In this document: positions 44,445 through 55,032 of the stretch, one piece after another | Numbering within the stretch: the stretch's first letter is position 1 | Layout of the letters: each line of letters opens with the position of its first letter | DNA from: Salvator merianae | Taxonomy: Eukaryota; Chordata; Lepidosauria; Squamata; Teiidae | DNA: 64,000 nucleotides | NCBI GenBank assembly: GCA_003586115.2 | Contig: QVOM02000102.1 | Coordinates: forward strand, 2,383,856 to 2,447,855 | Direction of reading: 5' to 3' | Program-made: the position numbers and the translations under genes | The notes under the pieces: model-generated | The model's database searches: none | What the model was told of the DNA's origin: nothing | Seen by the model: only the letters and a program-made list of their open reading frames with translations

Positions 44445-44626
44445 TGTTGGTGACCTAGAGAAGCTAAGGAAGGGGATTAGCATACTAGGACACTCGCTTC
44501 AGCTGGGAAAAAAAGGAAGAAGCAGTTCATTACAGTGTTGGTGACCTGAGGAGTTAACAAAGGGGATTAGCATACTAGGCCACTCCCTTCAGCTGGGAAA
44601 AACAGGAAGAAGCGGACTGCGTGCTG
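44445..44626 (+). repeat. Two tandem 91-bp repeats upstream of CR1 ORF1
   Basis: TGTTGGTGACCT starts at 44445 and again at 44536, each followed by GGGGATTAGCATACTAGG, CACTC.CTTCAGCTGGG and AGGAAGAAGC. The position at the 5' end of a LINE recalls promoter monomers of other LINEs. Confidence 0.75.
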
Positions 44627-44967
44627 TTAGGCATGCAAAATATATACTGTAATAAAACTATAAAATACTAATTTAGTTTTTTTTAAAAAAAAGTATCAAG
44701 TAAAAGAACTTGAATTATAAGAAAAAGTAAAAATAACTGAACAATTAAATAATTTAAATAAGTAGCCTCCCTTTTTTAAATTTAATAAAGTAAAATATTT
44801 CAAATAGTAGCTTACCCTAAAGTATCAATTTAAATCATTCAAAGAAAAAAGGAAGGTAATTGAAATAGTAACTGAAACTAAAATACTTCATTTTGAGATA
44901 AAAATAATTTAAATAATTTAAGAGAAATGAAGGTAGATAGCCAGCAGGAGAAAGGGGCCTTTCCAGT

Positions 44968-45669
44968 GTATTGCATCGAGTGTCATATCTATGATTATCT
45001 GCGTTGTGGGTGTATGCCCAGTGTAATGTGCTCCTAGCTCTCAGGGAACAGGTTTCTTCCCTTGAAGCCAAGGTAGCGGACCTGGAGAAGCAGAGATAGA
45101 GTGACAGGCATGAGAATGAGGCCTCCAGGGATGCAGTAGGAGCACCCCACTCCACAGTGTGCAGCCCTTCAGCTGCCTTGGAGAGTGCAGGTCTCAGGTG
45201 GGGAGGACATCAGGCTGAGGAAGAGGGACAGGCTCCCTTCGTTGGCACCCCTTCCTTAGAGGATGTGCCTGTATCCTTTTGCACTAAGGATACTGCTCCA
45301 TGGAAGGTGGGAGGGGACTTCTTGTAGTGGGTGGTTTGACTATTAGAAATATAGAAAGATGGCTTTGTGATCAGCGTGTAGATGGCATGCCGACTTTCCT
45401 ACCGGGTGCAAAGGTTTCAGACATCATGCGGCATCTAGAAAGGTTGCTAGACAGTGCTGGGAAAGAGACAGTGGTCATGGTATATGTCGGTGCCAATGAT
45501 GTTGGGAAGGCTAAGCAGGGGGTGCTGGAAGCCAAATTTAGGTTGTTAGGTAGAAGATTGAAATCCAGGACCTCTAAGGTTGCATTCTCAGAAATGCTAC
45601 CTGTTCCACATGCAGGGCCAGCTAGACAGGCAGAGCTCAGAAGCCTCAATGCTTGGATGAGGCAGTAGT
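44968..45669 (+). pseudogene. CR1 ORF1 remnant (coiled coil plus SGNH-type esterase)
   Basis: CR1 ORF1 proteins bind RNA and often carry a GDSL/SGNH esterase domain. A Cys-containing start (YCIECHIYDYLRCGC, from 44970) is followed, in another frame, by LREQVSSLEAKVADLEKQ (about 45037-45090), a clear coiled coil, and then the open frame 45300-45668. That frame has LVVGGLTIRNIERW at the position of the family's G-D-S box, so the catalytic Ser is lost. VYVGANDVGK is the conserved G-x-N-D block, and FSEMLPVPHAGPARQ follows. In-frame stops precede 45300. The esterase is predicted dead even if translated. Confidence 0.82.
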
Positions 45670-45939
45670 GTTGAGAGAAGGGGTTTAGATTTGTCGGAAC
45701 TGGGGAACATTTTGGGACAAGCCAAACCTGTGCAAAAGGAACAGTTTGCACTTGAACCAAGATGGAACCAGACTGCAGGCGCTTAATATTAAAAAGGTTA
45801 CAGAGCAGCTTTTAAACTAATCCCTGGGGGAAAGGCGACAGGAGCTGGGCAGCATCAGGTTCATGAATGTACACAGTTCAGTGAGCAGAGTAGAAAACTA
45901 GTCAGTAATATTCAAACGAAAAGAGGCAAGAAGAAGTCT

Positions 45940-47115
45940 ATGATTGCACACGATCCTGAAGGGCAGAATGTTCAGCAGAGGAGTGAATACAATTGCCTGT
46001 TCGCAAATGCCAGAAGCCTCCAAACCAAAATAGGGGAGCTGGAATGTTTAGTGTTGGATAAAAATATTGATATTATTGCCATTACTGAAACCTGGTGGAC
46101 AGACAAAAACCAAAGGGATAAAGTGATCTCAGGTTACAAACTGTACTGGAAAGGGCGAACTGGAGGTGGTGTAGCCTTATATGTTAAGGAAGAGATAGAA
46201 TCTTATGAATTGGAACTTCCAGAAAAAAGAGACCCATCCATAGAAACATTATGGGTAACAATACCGGGTCAGAAGACAGGTTTACCGTTAGGGACATGCT
46301 ATCACCCTCCCAATGAAACTCATGAAGAAGACCAGCAATTGGAAAATGAGGTCCTGGAGGGATCAAAAAAGGGAAGGATAGTTATGATGGGAGACTCCAG
46401 CTACCCCCACATAAACTGGGTGAACTCTTATTCAACTCATGAGAGGGAGATAAAATTCCTAGACATGCTAAATGATTGTTCTCTTGAGCAGCTGGTTGTG
46501 GAACCAACCAGGGGAAAGGGAATCCTGGACTTGGTCCTAAGTAATAAACAGAATCTAGTACAAAATGTCACTGTAACTGATCCAATAGGGAACAGTGATC
46601 ATAATGTGATAACCTTCAGTTTAAATACAGACAGTAAGTTGTTGACACAATCGAACACAGAGACCTTAAACTTTCATAAGGGAAATTTCCCCAGAATGAG
46701 AAAACTTGTAAAAAGAAAATTGAAAGGGAAAGTTAGAAGAGTTCAAGCACTCCAGAATGCATGGAAACTATTTAAAAACACATTAATGAAGGCTCAATTA
46801 GAATGCATACCTAAAAGAAGGAAACGAACTGCCAAGTCCAAGAGGACACCAGTGTGGCTTACAAATACAGTAATGGAAGTCATTAAAAGCAAAGAAAGGG
46901 CATTCAGAAAATGGAAGGCTTGTCCTAATGAGGAGAACAGAAAAGAACACAAACTCTGGCAGAACAAATGCAAGGCAGCAATTAGGAATGCTAAGAATAA
47001 CTTTGAGGAGTACATTGCTAAGAACATCAAGAGAAATAGCAAGAAATTCTTTAAGTATATCAGAAGTAGGAATCCAACCAGAAAAGCAGTTGGACCACTA
47101 GATCATAATGAATAG
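45940..47115 (+). pseudogene. CR1 ORF2 endonuclease domain (AP-endonuclease type)
   Basis: A 391-residue open frame, the longest in the window, covering the target-nicking endonuclease and the linker to the reverse transcriptase. Visible motifs: N23 (FANARSL), E50 (AITETWW), GGGVALYV at 75-82, the D152 block, LDLVLSN at 196-202, and S219-D220-H221 (SDHNVITF), which holds the catalytic Asp-His pair. The block at 151-160 reads GDSSYPHINW; the usual Asn after G-D-F is Ser here, which should impair catalysis. It continues into VWLTNTVMEVIKSKERAFRKW and ends with a stop just before the RT. Confidence 0.92.
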
Positions 47116-47202
47116 AAGGGGATAATTACAGAGGACACAGAGATTGCAGAAAGGCTAAATGATTTTTTTGCCTCTGTTTTTACTGAGGAGGATAGAGAGT
47201 AC

Positions 47203-49469
47203 ATGCCAGCAGCTGAATCAATCCTTTCAGGGAGGGAGTCAGAAGAAGTAGGTCAGATAGCGGTAACCAAGGAAGAGGTTATTGCATGTCTTGATAAACT
47301 AAATGCTAACAAATCACCAGGACCAGATGGCATTCATCCGAGAGTTCTTAAGGAACTCAAATTTGAAATTGCTAAGCTTCTTGCCAAAATATATAATCTT
47401 TCCCTAAAATCAGACTCCGTACCTGAAGACTGGAGGATGGCAAATATGATATCGATCTTCAAAAATGGATCAAGGGGTGATCCAGGAAATTACAGACCAG
47501 TCAGCTTTAGGGATGTGCATGAAGGCATTTTCCGCTTTTCGCTTCCCAGTGAAGTGAAGCCGGCAAAAAAAATTTTCACACAAAAAAAAATGACGAAAGA
47601 AGCCGGTTTCGCTTCGCTGCGAAGCGAAAAGCAGAAAATGCCTTTGTGGCTTCATGGCTTTGTAGCACATGGCTTCATTGCCAGTCACTGGCCAGCCCAC
47701 CGGCTCTGCACCCATCCACCCTTTAAGATATGGTGGCAGTATATCTTTAAGGGTGAATGGCACAGAGGCGGCAGGCTGGGCAATTGCTGCTAATGAAGCC
47801 ATGTGCCTCCCCTACACCCCGCACCCCCCCCACACAAATAAAATAAAAAAGAAAAGCCCCTACAACCCCCACGCACACAAATAAAATAAAAAAGAAAAGC
47901 CCCTTCATCCCCCCCAACACACAAGTAAAATAAAAATAAAAAAGAAAAGTAAAAAACAAACAAAAAACTTACCGTTCGTAGAATCATGCCCATCCTTTTC
48001 GAGCCCTCCGGCTTGTCTGCCTCCCCCTCCCATCAGGGAAACCTCTATTGGATACCTGTTTCCCTGGCAGCAGGGAAGCGAGGCATCCAACAGGCTGGTG
48101 TAGCAGTCAGTCAAATATACTGACCAACTGCTGACACCAGTACAGCAGCCAGTAGAAATTCTACTTCCTACAACTTGTAGGAAGTAGAACTTTTACTAGG
48201 CTGCTACAGCAGCGAACGGCAACGAACGGCAGTGAAGGCAGCGAAGGAAAAGTCTTCGCTCTTCACGTTCGTGGGGAAGGGGTTTTTCACATTTCGCACG
48301 AAAACAGTGAAAACACTGTTTGTCGTGCGAAATGCGAAGTGCCGAAGACTTCGTGCACGACCCTAGTCAGCTTGTCATCAGTTCCAGGTAAAATGATGGA
48401 AACCATAATTAAGGATAAGATTATTGGACGCATAGAAGAGCAAGCATCGTCGAAAGAAAATCATCATGTCTTCTGCAAAGGTAAATCAAACCTTATCAAT
48501 TTTTAGAATTCTTTGAAAGTGTTAATAAGCATGTGGATAAAGGTGACTCAGTTGACATTGTCTATCTGGACTTTCAGAAGGCTTTTGACAAAGTCCCTCA
48601 TCAAAGACTCCTGAATAAACTCAGCAGTCACGGAATAAGAGGACAGGTCCTGTCCTGGGTTGGTAACAGGCTTAAGGCCAGGAAACAGAGAGTAGGAATA
48701 AATGGTCAGTTCTCAGAGTGGAAAGAGGTGAAAAGTGGGGTCATGCAAGGTTCAGTATTAGGGCCCCTACTTTTTAGTTTATTCATAAATGATCTCGACA
48801 CAGGGGTAAATAGTGAGTTAGCAGTTTGTTGATGACACTAAATTGTTTAGGGTAGTAAAAACTGAAAGTGATTGTAAAGTGCTCCAGAGGGATCTCTTGA
48901 CATTGGGTGAGTGGGCAACAAAGTGGCAAATGCACTTCAATCTTAGCAAGTGCAAAGTGATACACATTGGGGCAAAGAACGCCAATTACACCTATAAACT
49001 GATGGGGGCCAAACTTTCTGTGTCAGACCAGGAAAAGGATCTCGGGGTTCTGGCAGACAGCTCAATGAAGGCATCAACCCAGTGTGTAGTGGCAGTGAAA
49101 AAAGCAAATTCAATGCTAGGGGTAATAAGGAAGCGAATAAAAAACAAGTTGGCAGGTGTCTTTGTGCCTCCTTACAAATCTATGGTGAGGCCACACTTGG
49201 AATATTGTGTACAGTTCTAGTCGCCTGGTCTCAGAAAGGATATTATGGAACTTGAGAAGGTGCAGAAAAGGGTGACCAAAATGGTGAAGGGGTTGAAACA
49301 CCTTCCTTACAAAATCAGGCTGCAATGCCTTGGCCTCTTCAACCTTGAAAAGTGGTGTTTAAGAGGAGTACTGATTGAAGTACATAAAATCTGCACGATA
49401 TGGATAAGAGGGACAGAGAGAAGTTTTTTTCTCTCACACACAACACTAGGACCATGGGGCACTCTCTGA
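47203..49469 (+). pseudogene. CR1 ORF2 reverse transcriptase, interrupted
   Basis: The first part (47203-47507) has NKSPGPDGIHPRVLK and GDPGNYRPVS and is cut by a hAT insertion. It resumes at 48374. The frame 48533-48832 contains DIVYLDFQKAFDKVPHQ and GVMQGSVLGPLLFSLFIND. A frameshift then precedes the catalytic box, which reads FVDDTKLF at about 48826-48850 (usual A is V). The frames 48843-49220 and 49245-49469 carry HFNLSKCKVIHIG, RPHLEYCVQF and LEKVQKRVTKM. The second hAT insertion separates the C-terminal end (about 50015-50103) from the rest. Confidence 0.92.
47508..48365. mobile_element. Group A hAT element, 858 bp, inside CR1 RT
   Basis: Ends TAGGGATGTGCATGAAGGC and CTTCGTGCACGACCCTA. 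A perfect 8-bp duplication GTCAGCTT (47500-47507 and 48366-48373) restores the RT sequence when one copy is removed. The interior includes two direct copies of an AAATAAAATAAAAAAGAAAAGCCCC-type repeat (47838-47905) and several TTCGC-rich hairpins. No transposase. Confidence 0.95.
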
Positions 49470-49527
49470 AGCTGATGGGTAGGAGAGTTAGGGCTGACAA
49501 GGGGAAGTATTTTTTTCAGCCAGAGGG

Positions 49528-50008
49528 TAGGGGTGTGCACGAAAGGATTTTTCGGTGTTCATTTCGCAAAGCCTCGAAGCAGCGTTGCTTCGTTTTCGAG
49601 TGAAAACGTCACTCGCGAAAATGTCGACCGTTTTTGCTGCGAAAATCTTGGCAAAAAAACGGGGGGGCACGTTCCTTGCAAAATAAAGGAAATAATTATC
49701 TAAAAACATACACTTCTTTCTATAGGGAAATGCCGCATGTCCCCCTGCCTTGTCCCTTCTATATTTGACCATCCACGTTCATAGTTTAAGGAGTTTGGAG
49801 GCTGTGAAGCCACCGTGCTTCGATGCATCGAAGCTTTCGCAACAAAAAAGGATGAAAGTGGCCATTCGCAGCAAATGGCGAAGGTCCCGAAAGTAAGCGA
49901 AAATTGGGGGGACTTTCGCCATTCGCTTTCGCAGTATAAATTGCCCTTCGTATTCGACATGAAAACCGCGAAGAGGCGAAATTCGAACAAAATTTCATTG
50001 CTATGAAT
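49528..50008. mobile_element. Group A hAT element inside CR1, right end lost
   Basis: The left end TAGGGGTGTGCACGAAAGG (49528) interrupts the CR1 coding end after CCAGAGGG. Inner sequence is CGAA/TTCG-rich like other Group A copies. The right terminus is missing or rearranged: sequence after 49990 (CAAAATTTCATTGCTATGAATGAGGG) passes into CR1 at about 50014 without the CACACCCCTA end. A flank ATGAGGG resembles CCAGAGGG. Confidence 0.82.
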
Positions 50009-50313
50009 GAGGGTCATTGGTCTGTGGGATTTATTACCGGATGAGGTGGTGACAGCAATCAGTCTAGATAGCTTTAAAAAAGAATTGGACAGATTCAGCT
50101 ACTAGAATGGATGCCTAGGTACTGCCTCCAGGTTGGAAAGACAGGCAGGATGTTTGTAAAACCATTTGCAAGGAATCAAGAGCAGGTGAAGGTTTTGCCT
50201 TTATATTCTGCTTGAGATTGCCCAGAAGCAATTGGTGGGCCACTGTGTGAAACAGAATGCTGGACTAGATGGGCCGTGGCCTGATCCAGCAAGGCTGTTC
50301 TTATGTTCTTATG

Positions 50314-50969
50314 TAATCATCTGTATTATGGCTACTCATATTAAAGTAAACCAGAGGAGGGGACTTGCCAAAATGCAAAAAGAAATCACAGCATGGAATT
50401 ATAAAACCATAGAATTGAAAGAGATCACTTTGGTTACTGAACAAAACCCTCTGCTTCCATCCTAGGATCCCAAATCATGCAGAATTACTTTAATAATTTT
50501 AGTAGATGTTGGCTTACCATTAAAACTCAAATTACATATTATCCTAAGTACATGATGCATGATCAAGATAATTTTAAAGCAACGAAACCATTGTGACCTG
50601 AAATATCATTTTCATAAAACATTTGAAGCAACATTGCTCGCCTGTGTTAAGCCAAGTGATATAACAAAGTGATTTCTGACTGAAAAATTACTGGATTCTG
50701 GGACCATTTCTGGTGGAATGTCCATTCTGAAACTTCAAAACTTCAGCTGTAATGTGATGAAAAGCAAATGACACGCTGCCTGCCCCTGCAGCTGATCTAC
50801 TCACTCCTGCCACTGAGACAGTCTTTTTAGTGGTCATCTAGATACAGCTTTCATTATGGTTTTAATGAATCAAATGTTATGTGTATATTACTGTTTTACT
50901 GCACTGGATCTGCTGTGGCCAGACCTGAGACCATAGGGTACAGAGAAGGATAGAATTACAAACACTGTA
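50314..50969. other. Unassigned sequence
   Basis: Nothing recognised between the CR1 3' end and the fold-back element. Confidence 0.45.
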
Positions 50970-50977
50970 CATACAGA

Positions 50978-51175
50978 CAGTGATGGCCAGTGGCTTTAAG
51001 CTTGGGTGTTTGCACCTCGCGCAAAGTGTGCCGTGGCTGTTCACGAGGCCTCCGGCCTCCGTATTGCTGCTACTGCAGCAGTACAGAGGCCCAGAGGCCC
51101 CGGGAACAGCCATGGCATGCTTTATGCAGGGCACGAACATCCGGGCTTAAAGCCGCCAGCCGCCAGCCACCGCTG
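50978..51175. mobile_element. Fold-back hAT-like MITE (Group C, copy 3)
   Basis: A 198-bp palindromic GC-rich element starting CAGTGATGGCCAGTGG and ending CAGCCACCGCTG. Flanks CATACAGA (50970-50977) and CATGCAGA (51176-51183) are an 8-bp duplication with one difference. Segments GGGTGTTTGC, GTGCCGTGGCTGTTC and CAGTACAGAGGCCC match copy 2. Confidence 0.82.
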
Positions 51176-51289
51176 CATGCAGACATTAAAAATATAGTAA
51201 GGTTCAGGGGAGAAGGCAAGGAATGGGGTGAGACTTGGCACCTCAGCCGTGAACATTGAAATGAGCTTTGATTATAAACTTGTAGAAAC

Positions 51290-51715
51290 CTAAGCATTGT
51301 GGTTGGGTTTGGTTCAGTCTGAATCAAACTGAATTAGTTTGAACTGATTAGTTTGAACTCAAACTGGGTTGACAGGTTTGACATGAGCCCTTTCTGCACT
51401 TGACCTTATTCCAGATTATTTCTTGGAGTAGGGATCTGCCATTTGCATGCTACTATCAGCTATGGCAGGCCCCACCTATTCTGAGATACAGTCCAGAAAA
51501 AAGCCAAGAGCAGAAAGGGCCCTAGTTTGATTCAAACCTTGAACAGGTTTGAACACACTTGACTTTTATTACCAGATATGAACATGGATTAAGTGAAGCC
51601 ATGGTTTGATTGGTTCAGATGACCTCCCCAGCTTGAGTTTGAACTGGGATGGTGGCTTGAGTCTGAGTTTAAATCAGTTGAAGTGGCTGGTTCAGCACAT
51701 CTCAGCACCTTCAAA
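51290..51715. repeat. GTTTGAAC/TTTGATT-rich degenerate repeat
   Basis: Many copies of GTTTGAACT/AGTTTGAAC, TTTGGTTCAG and related words on both sides of a Group B MITE (51387-51520). It looks like the AT-rich decayed interior of an older element (compare the CAAACA words of 32041-32428), ending near GGTTCAGCACATCTCA (51691), which could be a decayed Group A end. The left end is not found. Confidence 0.4.
51387..51520. mobile_element. Group B fold-back MITE, 134 bp
   Basis: Ends GCCCTTTCTGCACTTGACC and CCAAGAGCAGAAAGGGC, palindromic interior as in the 178-bp copies but shortened in the middle. Target duplication not clear (CATGA and CCTAG flank it). It splits the GTTTGAAC-rich repeat. Confidence 0.85.
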
Positions 51716-52908
51716 GGTTTGGTGCCAAGTGTGATCTCACTTTTCCTGATTGATTGCTTCAAAGCTTCCCTGAAATATCTGGGTACAAGATATTAAACTA
51801 GAGAGACTTTATGTCTAAAACAGGTCATGTCTCCACTTACCTTTTGGAGGCACCCCCATTATCCAATGTAGGTGCTCACTGCCTCCTTCTCTCTATTTTT
51901 GTGGCACAGAGCACCTCAGTGATTTTGCTGGTCCCTTTTCCAGCACAATTGCTGGCAGAGGTGACTTCCACACTTGTTCATGCCCTACACAGAAGTACTG
52001 AAGTGCTTTTTCCCACTCTGCACAGATGCACTATGGGAAATGGTGTCTCACTGCTCTAAAATGGAGACAAGGAAGATACCTTTTTCCACAGCGCATTCCC
52101 CAACCAGCCTGAATAAAGTTGCCTTTACTGAAAGAGGGAGCATGACTTCAGAAGAATTATGTTAAAAACATTTGTTATGTAAATATTTGCATTCTGGAAT
52201 ATTATTAAAATGCATAGAGAAGAGAGAAGACAAAAAAAGTGGCATCCTATTATATGTTAAATGTTTTCATTTACTATCTCTGTTTCTAGAAGGACTAGCT
52301 TTGCTGTACTTTGCTGGTGTCAGAAAATCTTAGCTGAATGGCTTTTGTCTGGACAGTATATCATCCCTATGCTTTAGTTAATTGCGTGTCAGTTAATTGC
52401 AACATTCTTCATCCAGAAGACAACTCAATTAGTAATGTTTTCCTCTTGTTTTTAAATTATAATTGATCTATTGGCAACTGTGGTTATTTAGATTGGGTGG
52501 GTTTAAACGTCTAGTGACTTGTGTAGCTTTTGGGAAAATGATTTAACAATTAATCTTGTGTCTTCAGGAAACGATACTCATAAAATGATACTCATACATT
52601 TTTAAAGCTTTTGACAGAGTCCCTGTAGATCATGAGATTCAAAACAGAAAAGGAGAAAAAATGTACTCCAGTAATAACTCACAGAGCTGCTTACTCCTCT
52701 TGGCTCTTATATTTGGGCAGAATCCTATATTTTATGTGTAGAGGACATATCTATCTATCTGTATCTCTATTTATCTATCTAAATATATGTGTTTGTGTGT
52801 ACATATATACAGTGTTACAGGCTCAGGTGAAAGGTGATAAATTCCACAGCCTTTCATAGTAATCAGAATCTTGAAATTTTAACACAAAGTGCAATTCAAT
52901 TGTTACAT

Positions 52909-52911
<3 letters not shown>
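51716..52911. other. Unassigned sequence
   Basis: Nothing recognised apart from a short ATCT-type tetranucleotide stretch at 52748-52785. Confidence 0.45.

Positions 52912-52957
<46 letters not shown>
52912..52957. repeat. Microsatellite (AT)n
   Basis: About 22 uninterrupted AT units. Confidence 0.97.
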
Positions 52958-52958
<1 letters not shown>

Positions 52959-53040
52959 AAGCAATAGTCCATTAGAGTCAATAGATTATTTTTAATCACA
53001 CAAAGTACTCCTATTTCTTAATTTATGGATACATTTGGAG

Positions 53041-53832
53041 TAGGGGTGTGCACGAAGCTTCGTAGCAACGAAACTTCGTTCGAATTTCGTGATTTCGAGC
53101 CCTTCGCATCGGATGCGAAGGGCAACAGAAATCACGAATCGAATTGCGAAGGTCCCTCAATTTTTCGAAGCATTTCGGGACCTTCGCAATTTGCCACTGT
53201 CTCACCCCTCGCGCTGACCACCTAGGGTGAATCAGCCAGCCAGCAGCAAGGGGAAGAGAAAAAAGTTTTAAAACTCAATGGAAGGGAGGGATTCCCTTCC
53301 CGTTGATTTCCTTCTCTTCCCCTCGCTGGCTCCTTCCGCTGCCCCCTTTCTTCCTCTGGCTCACAATGCCTCCCCCTCCATGAGCGGCGCGGCGGAGATC
53401 TCAGCGCTCACCATCAGCGACGCGGCTTGAAGATCTTTCTTTTGCTGAAGGTCTTTCGCGTTGATTTTTCTTCCTTTCCGTTGGCTGTCTCATACCCCCT
53501 AGGCTAGGGGGTATTAGACAGCCACGGAAAGGAAGAAAAATCAACGGGAAGGGAGGGAGAACTGGGTCTTTCTTTCGCTTGATTCCTCTTCCTTTAGCTG
53601 TCTAATACCCCCTAGCCTAGGGGGTATCAGACAGCCAACGGAAAGGAAGAAAAATCAACTGGAAGGGGAGGGAGATCTGTTGGCTGTCTAATACCCCCTA
53701 GGGTGCGAAGATTTTCGCATCGAAAATGAAAGGCGCCCTTTTCGCGCCTCTCCTTTTCGTGCGAAAACGAAGCTCCGTTGCTTCGCAGCCCTGCGAAACG
53801 AAGAGGGGAAAGTGTCTTCGTGCACACCCCTA
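53041..53832. mobile_element. Group A hAT element, 792 bp
   Basis: Ends TAGGGGTGTGCACGAAGC and TTCGTGCACACCCCTA, perfect 8-bp duplication ATTTGGAG (53033-53040 and 53833-53840). The subterminal part (GCGAAGGTCCCTCAATTTTTC) matches the 40286 copy. The interior has three occurrences of a TAATACCCCCTAG-type palindrome (about 53487-53520, 53600-53635, 53687-53702) in place of the 88-bp satellite. No transposase. Confidence 0.95.
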
Positions 53833-53840
53833 ATTTGGAG

Positions 53841-54994
53841 AGGAAAATTTGGGGCATATTCCAGTGGTTAGCATTCCTACTCTTTCCTGACCACATTTCA
53901 TGATTTCTTCAAGCAAGATTTTGTTTTGCCAAGATAACTACCGCAATGCATTCCACTACTTCAGAAGTTGGAGACCGTGGTATCTATCCTGCGATGGGTT
54001 TATTGCAATGATAATATTCTAGTGTGATTATGATCCAGACTTCAACCATACGACCTCCTGCCTCAGGGCAGAGAGTACTTGAAATGCTATGAACCAACCA
54101 AACCTTGCACATACATCCAAGATCCATGGCAGTAACAGCATTGCTGCTGTGCATACAATAATAAGTTTATTTGTATTATATTCATTGCTGTCCAAAACAA
54201 TGAAATATTCACTGGAATTATGTGGAGGGACTGAGTCCAGACTGCAGTTTTGACTTCTGAGGTCACATCTCCATTTGTAAATGGAGGAGGCTATTTCTGG
54301 GATATGCTGGGGAAATCTCTCAATAACCACCTGACAGGATGTATCTTTGTATCTACTTTGTAAGGATCAGTTCTTCAGAGTGGTACTCCAAGGCATCTGC
54401 ATTGATGACACTAAAATCCCATCCTCATACAATGGCAACCTGGATGGCAACTGTGTCCATTAATGGAGTGGCACCATTGCTGTGAGGCAGTCTCTGCCAC
54501 CAGAAGTGCAAATGGGACAACAGAAGATGCTTTAGCTGGCAGCTTGCCAATTAGTAGAGGCATGCCCTAGGTTATTTCCTCAGCTCCTTGCACATCGACA
54601 CTGGGACAAGAAGGTGATCTTGCTGGCAGAAGTGAGAGCAGAATAATTTATCCTGACTTTGACTTAGGTTGCTCCCACAATAGCCTAAAGGGCACAGGGG
54701 GGAAATGGGAATAGGTGGAAGAATTTCTCCGCCTTGCCACCTGGTCAGAGTGATATTCAGCACAATTTTTACTTTCCCAGAATGGTTTTGCTTACTGGCT
54801 GCATTTGGCGAGATCCAGTGGCATACTTGATTTTATTTTCCTCATTTACCATGGTTAAAGCCATAGCTCTCTTTCAGGTAAAGGTAGAAAATGTGCAGTA
54901 GATTTTTTTTCCCTAAAGGAAAATTGTTAGTCTTTAAATTGTAGATTTCCCTTGAGGGAAAGTATACTGAAATCATAACTCAGCAGAAACAAGG
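53841..54994. other. Unassigned sequence
   Basis: Nothing recognised. The minus-strand frame 54028-54330 has no domain or repeat similarity that I can name. Confidence 0.4.
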
Positions 54995-55032
54995 TCTCCT
55001 CCTCCTCCTCCTCCTCCTCCTCCTCCTCCTCC
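54995..55032 (+). repeat. Microsatellite (TCC)n
   Basis: About 12 uninterrupted TCC/CTC trinucleotide units. Confidence 0.96.

Larger units (their letters stand above)
44390..50313 (+). mobile_element. Near full-length CR1 LINE split by two hAT insertions
   Basis: The order is a 5' region with two tandem repeats, ORF1 (coiled coil plus esterase), ORF2 endonuclease, reverse transcriptase, and a 3' UTR ending CTTATGTTCTTATG (50300-50313). Subtracting the hAT copies (47508-48365 and 49528-about 50008) leaves about 4.6 kb, close to the length of a full CR1. The exact 5' boundary is uncertain (about 44390-44440). Frameshifts and stops make it inactive. Confidence 0.9.
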
